Assembly (NCBI GenBank): GCA_021166835.1
Contig: JAJPEN010000051.1
Span: 1 to 64,000, forward strand
Length of the DNA: 64,000 bases
Direction of reading: 5' to 3'
DNA from: Burkholderiaceae bacterium
Lineage (GTDB): Bacteria > Pseudomonadota > Gammaproteobacteria > Burkholderiales > Burkholderiaceae
The notes under the pieces were generated by a model. That model made no database searches. It was not told the origin of the DNA and saw nothing but the letters and a program-made list of their open reading frames with translations. Shown here piece by piece: positions 1 to 9,098 of this stretch. Within the stretch, counting starts at the first letter, position 1, and every line of letters starts with the position of its first letter. A program made the translations under genes and the position numbers.

Positions 1-108
1 GGGGGGGGGGGGGGGGGGGCCGGGCCCGGCCGGCGCGCGCCGGGGCCGCCCCACGCGAGCCGGCCGGCGCACGTCGGGGCCGCCCCACGCGGCAGCGGAG
101 CGACGCGC
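1..108. repeat. poly-G run and two-copy 34-bp direct repeat at window start
   Basis: Bases 1-19 are all G. Bases 25-58 and 59-91 form a tandem repeat of period 34; the 17-base core CGGGGCCGCCCCACGCG occurs at 41-57 and again at 75-91. Each core contains the short palindrome GGGGC-C-GCCCC. The block lies directly downstream of the modE stop codon, so it could act as a transcription end. The poly-G stretch at the very edge may be a sequencing or assembly artefact. Confidence 0.6.
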
Positions 109-915
109 TCAGTCGACCGTGCCGACGATCACGCTCGACGCCTTGAAGAGCGCGGTGACCGGCTTGCCGACCGCCAGGCCGAGCGCACTCGCGCTCTCCT
201 TCGTGACGATGGCGGCGATCGTTCCGCCGCCCGGCAGGTCGAGGACGACCTCGCTGTTGACGGCGCCGGGCTCGAGGTGCGAGACGGTGCCCTCGAGGCG
301 ATTGCGCGTGGACACTTTCGCGCGCGCGACATCGACGGCGAGCAGTACCGACGAGGCTTTCACCAGCGCGTACGCTTCGCGTCCCGGCGCGAGTCCGAGA
401 TTTTGCGTGCTCTCGCGCGTGACGATCGCGACGATGCGCTGGCCGCCCGAGATCTCGATCTCGACCTCGTCGTTGACGGCGCCGGCGCGTACCGTGGCGA
501 CTTTTCCGACGAACTGGTTGCGGGCACTGGTTTTCATCAGGTTCAGCCTCCGGAGCAGTTGAAGGTCATCGGGCATGCCGCGCGTGTACTTCGACAACAG
601 GTCGAGGAAACGGCGGTGCTCCGCTTCGATCAGGCGGAAATTCTCGATCAGTCGCTCGCCGCGCGGCGTCAGGCGCGTGGAGCCGCCACCGCGGCCGCCG
701 GTGGTGCGCGAGACGAGCGGCTCGCCGGCCATGCCGTTCATCCGATCGATCGCGTCCCACGCGGCCTTGTAGCTCAGGCCGACGCGGCGCGCAGCCGCGG
801 TGATCGACCCTTCGCTACGGATCGCGTCGAGCAGGCCGATGCGCCCCGGGCCGCCGAAATTCTCGTCGCCGCAGGCGAGCCAGACGAGCCCGTGGACGGT
901 CATCGGCGCGTTCAC
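109..915 (-). CDS. modE: Molybdate-responsive regulator ModE
   Basis: One-component transcription factor that binds molybdate and controls molybdate uptake and Mo enzymes. The N-terminal winged helix has the typical ModE segment ITAAARRVGLSYKAAWDAI. The C-terminal half holds two tandem TOBE/Mop domains, each starting T(S)xRNxxxGxV and ending in the ALxKASSVxxx motif that forms the oxyanion site. I chose the GTG at 915: it has a GGAG five bases upstream and overlaps the modC stop codon (GTGA), which indicates translational coupling. An ATG four codons later (903) is the alternative. The gene is last in modABCE, so the regulator is made together with the transporter it probably represses through the operator near 3245. 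Confidence 0.93.
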   Translation of the reverse strand: MNAPMTVHGLVWLACGDENFGGPGRIGLLDAIRSEGSITAAARRVGLSYKAAWDAIDRMNGMAGEPLVSRTTGGRGGGSTRLTPRGERLIENFRLIEAEHRRFLDLLSKYTRGMPDDLQLLRRLNLMKTSARNQFVGKVATVRAGAVNDEVEIEISGGQRIVAIVTRESTQNLGLAPGREAYALVKASSVLLAVDVARAKVSTRNRLEGTVSHLEPGAVNSEVVLDLPGGGTIAAIVTKESASALGLAVGKPVTALFKASSVIVGTVD

Positions 916-1775
916 GCGAGCTCCGTCAGCAGCGCGGGCGCGCCTGCGCGGCCAGTGTCGTGGCGCTGCACGCGACCCGCTTCGATGTCGATCACTTCGT
1001 CGCCGAAGCGCTCGACGTCGGCTGCGTCGTGCGTCACCAGCATCATCGGCAATGCGAGTCGGCGCTGCAACGCGTCGAGTTCGTCGCGCAGCCGGTGGCG
1101 CAACGCCGGATCGAGCGCGGCAAAGGGTTCGTCGAGCAGCAGCGCGCGCGGTGTGCGAGCCAGCGCGCGTGCAAGCGCCGTGCGCTGGCGTTGTCCGCCG
1201 GACAACTCGTGCGGGTAGCGACCGGCCAGCGCAGCGATGCCCAGCGCGTCGAGCCATTGCTCGGCGCGCGGGTCGCGTCGCGTCGTGGCGGGGTTGAAGA
1301 TCGAGCGCGCGAGTCCGAAGGCGACGTTCTGCCGAACGGTGAGATGCGGAAACAGTGCGTAGTCCTGGAACAGGTAGCCGACGTCGCGTTGGCGTTCCGC
1401 GATGTCGATTCCGGCGACGGAGTCGTACAGGCAGCGGCCGCGTACCGCGATTCGACCGCGTTGCGGAGCGAGCAATCCGGCGATCGCCTGCAGCGTGAGG
1501 CTCTTGCCGGCGCCGGAGGGGCCGCGGACGACGACTCGCGATGCGCGCGTCGAGAAGCGGACCTGCAAGCGGAAACGGCCCGTGCGCTCGGGCGCCGTCG
1601 ACGCGCGCTCGCGCGCGCTGCGGCCGAGCGCGTGCAGTGTGCATTCGACGTCGACGTCGAAAATGGGCGCCGCGTCGGCGCCGGACTCGGCGCGATGAGC
1701 GTGCGGATGAGCGTGCGGATGAGCGTCCGGTCGAGCGTGCGGATCGGCGGCGGAACGAACGGTACCGTGCATCAT
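912..1775 (-). CDS. modC: Molybdate ABC transporter ATPase ModC with His-rich N-terminus
   Basis: Cytoplasmic ATPase that powers molybdate import through ModB. Walker A GPSGAGKS is at about residues 85-92, the signature LSGGQRQR and Walker B ALLLDEPFAALDP follow, and the switch histidine is in MLVTHDAADV. At 287 residues it stops after the nucleotide-binding domain and lacks the C-terminal TOBE domain of longer ModC proteins; the two TOBE domains of the adjacent modE may supply oxyanion sensing instead. Residues 13-27 are unusual: a His-Ala-His-Pro repeat encoded by a 12-base tandem repeat near 1694-1735. That stretch could bind metal or be slippage-prone; start codons further into the gene are possible, so the repeat may lie outside the mature protein. 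The stop overlaps the modE start. Confidence 0.9.
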   Translation of the reverse strand: MMHGTVRSAADPHARPDAHPHAHPHAHRAESGADAAPIFDVDVECTLHALGRSARERASTAPERTGRFRLQVRFSTRASRVVVRGPSGAGKSLTLQAIAGLLAPQRGRIAVRGRCLYDSVAGIDIAERQRDVGYLFQDYALFPHLTVRQNVAFGLARSIFNPATTRRDPRAEQWLDALGIAALAGRYPHELSGGQRQRTALARALARTPRALLLDEPFAALDPALRHRLRDELDALQRRLALPMMLVTHDAADVERFGDEVIDIEAGRVQRHDTGRAGAPALLTELA

Positions 1776-1785
1776 CGATCGCTGC

Positions 1786-2454
1786 TCACGTAGCGCTGCG
1801 TGCGGGCGCCAGCCGACCCACGGCGAGCAGCACGACGATGCACGTCGCCGAGACGATCGCGACGAGCACGTTCGCCGTGGCGTCCTGGCCCGCCTGCACC
1901 GCCTCGTAGACGGCGATCGACAAGGTCTGCGTGCGGCCGGGAATGCTGCCGGCGACCATAAGCGTCGCGCCGAACTCGCCGAGCGCGCGTGCGAAGGCGA
2001 GCAGCAGGCCGGCCAGGATTCCTCGGCGCGCGAGCGGCAGCGTGACGCGGAAGAACACGGCGAGCGGCGACAACCCCAGCACGCGCGCCGCGCGCTCGAA
2101 CTGCGGGTCGATCGTCTCGAAGGCGGCGCGCGCCGATTTCATCACCAGCGGGAACGCGACGACGGTGGCCGCGATCACCGCGCCGGCGAAGGTGAAGACC
2201 AGCGTGATGCCGAAATGCTCGTGCAGGAACGCACCGATCGGCCCATTGCGGCCGATCAGCACGAGCAGGTAGTAGCCGAGCACGGTGGGCGGCAGCACCA
2301 TCGGCAACGTGAGCAGTGCGTCGAGCAGGTCGCGTCCGGGGAAACGCAGCCGGGCGAGCGCCCATGCCATGCCGATGCCGAGCACCGCGTTGAGCAGCGT
2401 CGCCCAGGCAGCGACCTGCAGTGACAGCGATAGCGGAATCCATGCCGATTCCAC
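1786..2454 (-). CDS. modB: Molybdate ABC transporter permease ModB
   Basis: Inner-membrane channel subunit for molybdate. The 222-residue length and about five to six hydrophobic segments match ModB. The EAA loop that docks on ModC is visible as ARALGEFGATLMVAG, the typical signature of molybdate/tungstate/sulfate permeases. It sits between modA (stop six bases upstream of this start) and modC (start eleven bases downstream), so the three genes form one transcript. Confidence 0.93.
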   Translation of the reverse strand: MESAWIPLSLSLQVAAWATLLNAVLGIGMAWALARLRFPGRDLLDALLTLPMVLPPTVLGYYLLVLIGRNGPIGAFLHEHFGITLVFTFAGAVIAATVVAFPLVMKSARAAFETIDPQFERAARVLGLSPLAVFFRVTLPLARRGILAGLLLAFARALGEFGATLMVAGSIPGRTQTLSIAVYEAVQAGQDATANVLVAIVSATCIVVLLAVGRLAPARSAT

Positions 2455-2460
2455 TGCGGA

Positions 2461-3216
2461 TCACGGGTGGGCGAAGCCGTGGCGCGCGAGGATTTCCTGC
2501 CCCTGCTCGCCGGTGAGGAAGGCGATGAAGGAGCGCGCCGCCACGGGATTCGCGGACGCGGCGACCGGCGCAACCGGATAGAGAACCGGCGCATCGAGCG
2601 CAACCGCGAAGGCGACGCGAACGCGATTCTTCAGCAGCCTCGCGTCGGTTGCATAGACGAAACCCGCATCGACCTCGCCGCGCGCGACGTAATCGAGCAC
2701 CTGTCGCACCGACTGCGCGAGTATCCACTTGGGTTCGACGGCCTCGCGGGCGCCAGCAGCCTGCAATGCCTTCTCCGCGTAGTGCCCGGCGGGCACGCTG
2801 CGCGGATCCCCGATCGCGATGCGTTTCACCGTGTCGAGTTGCAGGTCGGCCAGCGTGCCGAGCGACGCCGTCGAGCCGATCGGAACGACGACGACGAGCG
2901 CGTTGCCGGCGAAGACCCGGCGCGCGGCCGCGTCGACGAGATGCTTCGCCTGGGCGCGGTCCATCGTCTCCTGGTCGGCCGAAGCGAATACGTCGACCGG
3001 CGCACCCTTGTCGATCTGCTGCAGCAGCGTGCCCGACGCGGCGACGTTCAGCAGGACGCGGTCGCCGGGGTGCTGTTTCTCCCAGGCCGCGGCGATTTCG
3101 CGAAAGGCATTCTGCAGGCTCGACGCGGCCGACACCGTGAGATCGGCGGCGTGGACGATCGATGCGATCGGCGCGAGCAGGCAGAAGAGCAGGGCGGGGA
3201 CGAGGCGGGGGAACAT
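2461..3216 (-). CDS. modA: Periplasmic molybdate-binding protein ModA
   Basis: Binding protein that delivers molybdate to ModBC in the periplasm. The 251-residue product starts with a signal peptide (hydrophobic run, cleavage probably after IVHA at residue 23). The mature part begins DLTVSAASSLQNAF, the classic ModA opening whose serines contact the oxyanion, followed by the conserved stretch VDVFASADQETMD. An upstream in-frame extension exists, but the ATG at 3216 gives the proper signal peptide, so I use it. It is the first gene of the operon; a ModE-like palindrome lies 29 bases upstream of the start. Confidence 0.93.
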   Translation of the reverse strand: MFPRLVPALLFCLLAPIASIVHAADLTVSAASSLQNAFREIAAAWEKQHPGDRVLLNVAASGTLLQQIDKGAPVDVFASADQETMDRAQAKHLVDAAARRVFAGNALVVVVPIGSTASLGTLADLQLDTVKRIAIGDPRSVPAGHYAEKALQAAGAREAVEPKWILAQSVRQVLDYVARGEVDAGFVYATDARLLKNRVRVAFAVALDAPVLYPVAPVAASANPVAARSFIAFLTGEQGQEILARHGFAHP

Positions 3217-3244
3217 CCGGGACTTCCTGTCCGGCGACAGCGGT

Positions 3245-3268
3245 CGTAGTATACAGCCATATATAACG
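3245..3268. promoter_or_regulatory. Probable ModE operator upstream of modA
   Basis: The inverted repeat CGTAGTATA - six bases - TATATAACG has 7 of 9 matching positions between its arms. It resembles the CGTTATATA/TATATAACG type of palindrome bound by ModE in enterobacteria. It is an AT-rich island in G+C-rich DNA, 29 bases upstream of the modA start, where bound ModE would block transcription. It also lies about 46 bases upstream of the divergent NfeD gene and may affect that promoter. Confidence 0.65.
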
Positions 3269-3313
3269 GTCGCGCTCGTTTGCGGGGCCGATTCGCCCGG
3301 TATCATCGGACGC

Positions 3314-4807
3314 ATGAGACCCTCCGAGGGACCGGCTTCCACGGCGAGCCTGCGCGCGGCCGCCGGGCCCGGCGCCGGCGTGGCGCTGCCGCTGCACGGC
3401 ATGGCGGCCATCCTCGTCGCCGCGATCGTCGCCGCTCTTTCCTGTCTCGCTCCGTCCGTATTCGCACAGGGCGTCGACGCGGCGCAGCGCACGGCGCTGG
3501 TACTCACGATCGACGGGGCGATCGGTCCGGCGAGCGCCGATTACGTCGTGCGCGGCATCCGGCGCGCCGAGCGCGACAACGCGAAAGCGGTCGTGCTGCG
3601 CATCGACACGCCGGGTGGCCTGGATACGTCGATGCGCGACATCGTGCGCGCGATTGTCGCCTCGCCGGTGCCCGTGCTCGGATTCGTCGCGCCGGGTGGC
3701 GCACGCGCCGCGAGCGCCGGCACCTACATCCTGTACGCCTGCCACGTCGCTGCGATGGCGCCGGGCACGAACCTGGGCGCGGCGACGCCGGTGGCGATCG
3801 GCGGCGGCCTGCCCTTCGGCGGCGACGATAAGCCGAAGCCTCCGCAAGGCAGGGACAGCGACTCGCAAGCGAGCGACAAGGACGGCGCGAAGGAGCCGGC
3901 GTCAGGTGGCAAGGGCGCCCCTCACTCCGCAATGGAGGCCAAGGCGATCAACGATGCGGTCGCCTACATCCGCTCGCTGGCCGAGATGCGCGGGCGCAAT
4001 GCCGACTGGGCCGAACGCGCAGTGCGCGATGCGGCCAGCCTGCCGGCGAGCGAAGCGCAGAAGGAGAACGTCGTCGACTTCCTCGCGCGCGACGTCGACG
4101 ACCTGCTGGCGAAGGCCGACGGGCGCACGGTCACGCTGGCCGGCGAGCGCGTCACGCTGCACACGGCCGGGCTCGCCCCGCAGGCGGTCGATCCCGACTG
4201 GCGCGCGCGGCTGCTGACCGCGCTGACCAACCCGAGTCTTGCGCTGATCCTGATGACGATCGGCTTCTACGGCCTGATCCTCGAGTTCCTGCACCCGGGT
4301 GCGCTCTATCCGGGAATCATCGGCGGCATCTGCCTGCTGGTCGGCTTGTACGCGCTGTCGGTACTGCCGGTGAACTACGCCGGCCTCGGCCTCGTCGTGC
4401 TCGGGCTGCTGCTGATGATCGCCGAGGCCTTCACGCCGTCGGCCGGCGTGGCCGCGCTGGGCGGAGCCGTGGCTTTCGTGCTCGGCGCGACGATCCTGAT
4501 CGACACGGAAGCGCCCGGCTTCGGCGTACCGTGGACGTCGATCCTCGCGATCGTCGGGGCCAGCATCGCCTTCTCGCTGCTGGTGCTGCGCCTGCTGTGG
4601 CGTGCGCGCCGGCGTCCGGTGAAGACCGGCGAGCGCGGCATGCTCGGCGAGCGCGGCACGGTGCTCGAGTGGAGTGGCGAACGCGGCCGCGTGCTCGCGG
4701 CAGGCGAGCGCTGGCACGCGGTGGGCGACACGCCGCTTGCGCCGGGACAGCGCGTGCGCGTGGTGGCGATCGACGGGCTGGTGTTGCGCGTCGTCGCCGA
4801 ATCCTGA
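3314..4807 (+). CDS. NfeD-family membrane serine protease (ClpP class)
   Basis: Long-form NfeD protein: a ClpP-like protease that cleaves membrane-protein segments and works with stomatin-like partners. After a signal or anchor segment (about residues 30-52) comes the protease domain with the Ser nucleophile in [10 protein letters not shown] (about Ser134) and the region [13 protein letters not shown] typical of the family. A charged, low-complexity linker (about 175-215) follows, then several transmembrane helices and a C-terminal soluble OB-fold domain ([14 protein letters not shown] onward). The start at 3314 is preferred; ATG 3401 is an alternative just before the hydrophobic segment. Neither has a strong ribosome site. 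The slipin gene follows 44 bases downstream, the usual operon pair. Confidence 0.88.
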   Translation: MRPSEGPASTASLRAAAGPGAGVALPLHGMAAILVAAIVAALSCLAPSVFAQGVDAAQRTALVLTIDGAIGPASADYVVRGIRRAERDNAKAVVLRIDTPGGLDTSMRDIVRAIVASPVPVLGFVAPGGARAASAGTYILYACHVAAMAPGTNLGAATPVAIGGGLPFGGDDKPKPPQGRDSDSQASDKDGAKEPASGGKGAPHSAMEAKAINDAVAYIRSLAEMRGRNADWAERAVRDAASLPASEAQKENVVDFLARDVDDLLAKADGRTVTLAGERVTLHTAGLAPQAVDPDWRARLLTALTNPSLALILMTIGFYGLILEFLHPGALYPGIIGGICLLVGLYALSVLPVNYAGLGLVVLGLLLMIAEAFTPSAGVAALGGAVAFVLGATILIDTEAPGFGVPWTSILAIVGASIAFSLLVLRLLWRARRRPVKTGERGMLGERGTVLEWSGERGRVLAAGERWHAVGDTPLAPGQRVRVVAIDGLVLRVVAES

Positions 4808-4851
4808 ACGATCCGCAGGGCGAATACGCTCGAGGAGCCCGAGGAGATCCG

Positions 4852-5688
4852 ATGTCCTTCGACCTGGCCGTCTATCTGCCCATCGTCATCATCGTCGTCG
4901 CGATCCTCGCGACGTCGATCCGCATCCTGCGAGAGTCCGAGCGCGGCGTCGTCTTCACGCTCGGGCGCTTCACCGGGGTGAAGGGGCCGGGGCTGATCCT
5001 GCTGCTGCCGTACGTGCAGCAGATGGTGCGCGTGGACCAGCGCACGCTCGTGCTCGACGTGCCTACGCAGGACGTGATCTCGCGCGACAACGTTTCGGTG
5101 AAGGTCAATGCGGTGCTCTATTTCCGTGTCGTGCAGGCCGACAAGGCGGTGATCCAGGTCGAGGATTTCCAGCAGGCGACCAGCCAGCTGGCGCAGACCA
5201 CGCTGCGTTCGGTGCTCGGCAAGCACGATCTCGACGAGATGCTCTCCGAGCGGGACAAGCTGAACAACGACATCCAGGACATCCTCGACGCGCAGACCGA
5301 TGCGTGGGGCATCAAGGTGTCGAACGTCGAGATCAAGCACGTCGATCTCGACGAGAGCATGATCCGCGTGATCGCCCGCCAGGCAGAGGCCGAGCGCGAG
5401 CGGCGCGCGAAAGTGATCAGCGCCGAAGGCGAGGAGCAGGCCGCGCAGAAGCTGTTCGAGGCGGCCGAGATCCTTTCCGCGCGCCCGGAGGCGATGCAGC
5501 TGCGCTACCTGAACACGCTGACGACGATCGGTGCGCAGAGCAACACGACGATCGTCTTCCCGTTCCCGGTCGAATTCGGCGCTCTGCTGTCGGCGCTGGG
5601 CGGTGCGAGCTCCGCCGGCGCGGCAGGGCCCACGACATCCTCGGGCGCACCTTCTGCGCCGCCGCCGCCCGGACGCGCGGCGGTCTGA
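4852..5688 (+). CDS. Slipin / SPFH-domain stomatin-like membrane protein
   Basis: Membrane-anchored SPFH (band 7) protein that forms oligomers in the inner membrane and partners with NfeD proteases. A single N-terminal transmembrane helix (about 7-27) precedes the SPFH domain, with the characteristic stretch [18 protein letters not shown] and the later [20 protein letters not shown] coiled-coil helix. The C-terminus ends in an Ala/Ser/Pro-rich tail. ATG 4852 follows a strong GAGGAG ribosome site, which decides the start. Paired with the upstream NfeD gene. Confidence 0.92.
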   Translation: MSFDLAVYLPIVIIVVAILATSIRILRESERGVVFTLGRFTGVKGPGLILLLPYVQQMVRVDQRTLVLDVPTQDVISRDNVSVKVNAVLYFRVVQADKAVIQVEDFQQATSQLAQTTLRSVLGKHDLDEMLSERDKLNNDIQDILDAQTDAWGIKVSNVEIKHVDLDESMIRVIARQAEAERERRAKVISAEGEEQAAQKLFEAAEILSARPEAMQLRYLNTLTTIGAQSNTTIVFPFPVEFGALLSALGGASSAGAAGPTTSSGAPSAPPPPGRAAV

Positions 5689-5719
5689 GAACGCCTGGTC
5701 CACCGAAGGAGCGCGCGTC

Positions 5720-6406
5720 GTGTGCGGCCGCTACGTACTCTACGGCCCCGACGAGGCGATCATCGAGGGCTTCAGCCTGGCCGAACTGCCGCCCTTCGGC
5801 CCTCGCTACAACGTCGCGCCGTCCACGCCCGTACTGGCGATCCGCACCGAGCGTCGCAGCGGCCGACGAATCGCCGAAATCATGCGCTGGGGCCTCGTTC
5901 CGCACTGGGCGAAGGACCCGTCGATCGGCGCGCGGCTGATCAATGCGCGCGCCGAGACGATCGCGACGAAGCCGGCTTTCCGCGATCCGTTTCGCCGGCG
6001 CCGCTGCGTGATTCCGGCCAACGGCTTCTACGAGTGGAAGACGATCGACGCGCCGGGACGCAAGCGCAAGCAGCCGTACTACCTGCACCGCGCCGACGGC
6101 GGCCTGATCGCGATGGCCGGGCTGTACGACCGGCACGATGCGCCGGAAGGCGCGGTGGCCACCTGCTGCGTCGTGACGACGACGGCCAACCAGGTTGCCG
6201 CGCGGACGCACGACCGCATGCCGGTGCTGCTCGATCGCGCGGGCGTCGATCGCTGGCTGGACCCCGAAGCGCACGCCGACGAACTGCAGCGCCTGCTCGC
6301 ACCGTGCCCCGATGATTGGCTCGCGCTGCGCGCGGTGTCGCCGGCTGTGAGCGATCCGCGCCACGAAGGCGCCGCGCTCGTCGAGCCGTGGCAGGCGGGC
6401 GCCTGA
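5720..6406 (+). CDS. SRAP-domain abasic-site protein (YedK/HMCES family)
   Basis: SRAP proteins crosslink covalently to abasic sites in single-stranded DNA through the N-terminal cysteine and so shield them. The start must be the GTG at 5720, because it places Cys at position 2 after methionine removal (CGRYVLYGP). Other family hallmarks are visible: YNVAPSTPV, MRWGLVPHWAKD, NARAETIATKPAF (catalytic Glu), ANGFYEWK and the HDRMPVLL histidine. The 228-residue length is normal. It follows the slipin gene closely but has no obvious functional link to it. Confidence 0.92.
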   Translation: MCGRYVLYGPDEAIIEGFSLAELPPFGPRYNVAPSTPVLAIRTERRSGRRIAEIMRWGLVPHWAKDPSIGARLINARAETIATKPAFRDPFRRRRCVIPANGFYEWKTIDAPGRKRKQPYYLHRADGGLIAMAGLYDRHDAPEGAVATCCVVTTTANQVAARTHDRMPVLLDRAGVDRWLDPEAHADELQRLLAPCPDDWLALRAVSPAVSDPRHEGAALVEPWQAGA

Positions 6407-6422
6407 CGAAGCTGCCTCGCCG

Positions 6423-6916
6423 TCACGCGATCTTGTAGACGATCTCCTCGCGCTTGCCGAATGCCACGGTGTTGTCGGTGAGGAAGGCGCGTTCCACGAC
6501 GAGCACGAACCAGCGCGCATGCGAGAACGCACGCGCGATCGGCTCGGGCGCCCGCGCCGGATCGCCGATGACCGGGAACTTCACCGCGTAGCGGCGCTGC
6601 GCTTCGCGCGTCTCGTCGGCGCCGAGGGCTCGCACCCGGCCGGCCAGTTGAACGCCGCGGATCGACTGCCAGTCGTGCGCATCGTCGTGCACGGCAGCGG
6701 CGACACGCGCATCGAAGGCCAGGTCGACGGCGTGACGGCTCGCGGGAGAGGAGACGAACACCAGCCGCAGCGATCGGTCGGCGTCGAAGTGCTCGGCGTA
6801 GAAGACCGGCGCCGCCCACGGCCCGTCTGCGCCGGCACTCGCCAGCGTCATCGTGCGGTTCGACGAGAGCAGGGCGCGCAAGCGCGCCGCGGCATCGGGC
6901 GGCGCGGCGGACGCGC

Positions 6917-6920
<4 letters not shown>
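6423..6920 (-). CDS. Pyridoxamine 5'-phosphate oxidase-like FMN-binding protein
   Basis: A 165-residue protein of the split-barrel flavin-binding fold. It has the expected opening (LRALLSSNRTMTLAS), central strand (RLVFVSSPASRHAVDL) and the QSIRGVQLAGRVRALG segment. True PdxH catalytic and dimer features are not evident, so the substrate is unknown; family members act as small FMN, F420 or heme-binding reductases. Its start overlaps the stop of the sigma54 regulator (ATGA at 6917-6920), so both are translated from one message and it may serve the aromatic module. Confidence 0.7.
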
Positions 6921-8656
<1,736 letters not shown>

Positions 8657-8706
8657 CGTCGTCTCCTGCCGAACCCGCATTCGAGGCTCCGAAGCGCTGC
8701 GCTTCC

Positions 8707-8720
8707 TTGATCGGGATCAA
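8707..8720. promoter_or_regulatory. Upstream activator site 1 for the XylR/DmpR-type regulator
   Basis: Perfect palindrome TTGATC-GG-GATCAA. Its arms equal those of the XylR/DmpR activator consensus (TTGATC-N4-GATCAA), but the centre is two bases shorter. It lies 51 bases upstream of the regulator start and 45 bases centre-to-centre from the second site, close to the spacing of paired XylR sites at the Pu promoter. Confidence 0.6.
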
Positions 8721-8750
8721 GTCCGTCGACAAGGGCCGGACTGCGGCCGA

Positions 8751-8766
8751 TTGCTCAAATGATCAA
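8751..8766. promoter_or_regulatory. Upstream activator site 2 for the XylR/DmpR-type regulator
   Basis: TTGCTCAAATGATCAA matches the 16-base XylR/DmpR upstream activator consensus (TTGANCAATTGATCAA) at 13 of the 15 defined positions. It is about 240 bases upstream of the -24 element of the ppsA promoter. Confidence 0.7.
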
Positions 8767-9002
8767 AGCGCGCGGTGCGCTGCTTCGCGATTCGTCCAAA
8801 GGAGCAAGCGTCCATCGACGGTGGCCCTTCGCGCGAAGGTCGGCGTTCGCCCTCGGAACGCTCGCGCTACTGCATTGCAGCAGCGACGTCGGTGCCGCAC
8901 ACGGCGCCAGCACCGGCAGGCCGCTGCGAGCATCCGGGGGGAGCGCGGCGGCCCCGTGGCGAGCTGCCGCTGCTGCATTGCATCAGCGCGCGGCTGCGCA
9001 AA

Positions 9003-9017
9003 TGGCACAGGCCTTGC
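9003..9017 (+). promoter_or_regulatory. Sigma54 (-24/-12) promoter of the phenylphosphate operon
   Basis: TGGCAC-N5-TTGC is an exact match to the sigma54 consensus, with both invariant GG and GC dinucleotides at the correct spacing. Transcription would start near 9028, about 70 bases before ppsA. Together with the two activator sites and the divergent enhancer-binding protein it makes a complete aromatic-inducible control unit. Confidence 0.88.
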
Positions 9018-9098
9018 GATTTGCACCCCTGCAGCGCCCGCAACGCGCGACGCCGTCCGAAGGTCCGTCGAAATCCGAAGATCAGGAGCAGGCCAGCG

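Larger units (their letters stand above)
8657..9098. promoter_or_regulatory. Divergent control region between regulator and phenylphosphate operon
   Basis: This 442-base gene-free stretch holds two palindromic activator sites (8707-8720 and 8751-8766), a perfect sigma54 promoter (9003-9017) and the ppsA ribosome site AGGAG at 9084-9088. The roughly 240 bases between activator sites and promoter could allow DNA looping, perhaps helped by IHF; I did not find a convincing IHF site. Open frames through it show no recognisable protein. Confidence 0.8.

Noticed and set aside
1..19. Poly-G run as a biological element
   Set aside because: It sits exactly at the window edge and is more easily explained as a sequencing or assembly artefact.
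8759..9098. Reading frame starting at ATG 8759-8761 upstream of ppsA
   Set aside because: It runs through the activator sites and the sigma54 promoter and changes into an out-of-frame shadow of ppsA.
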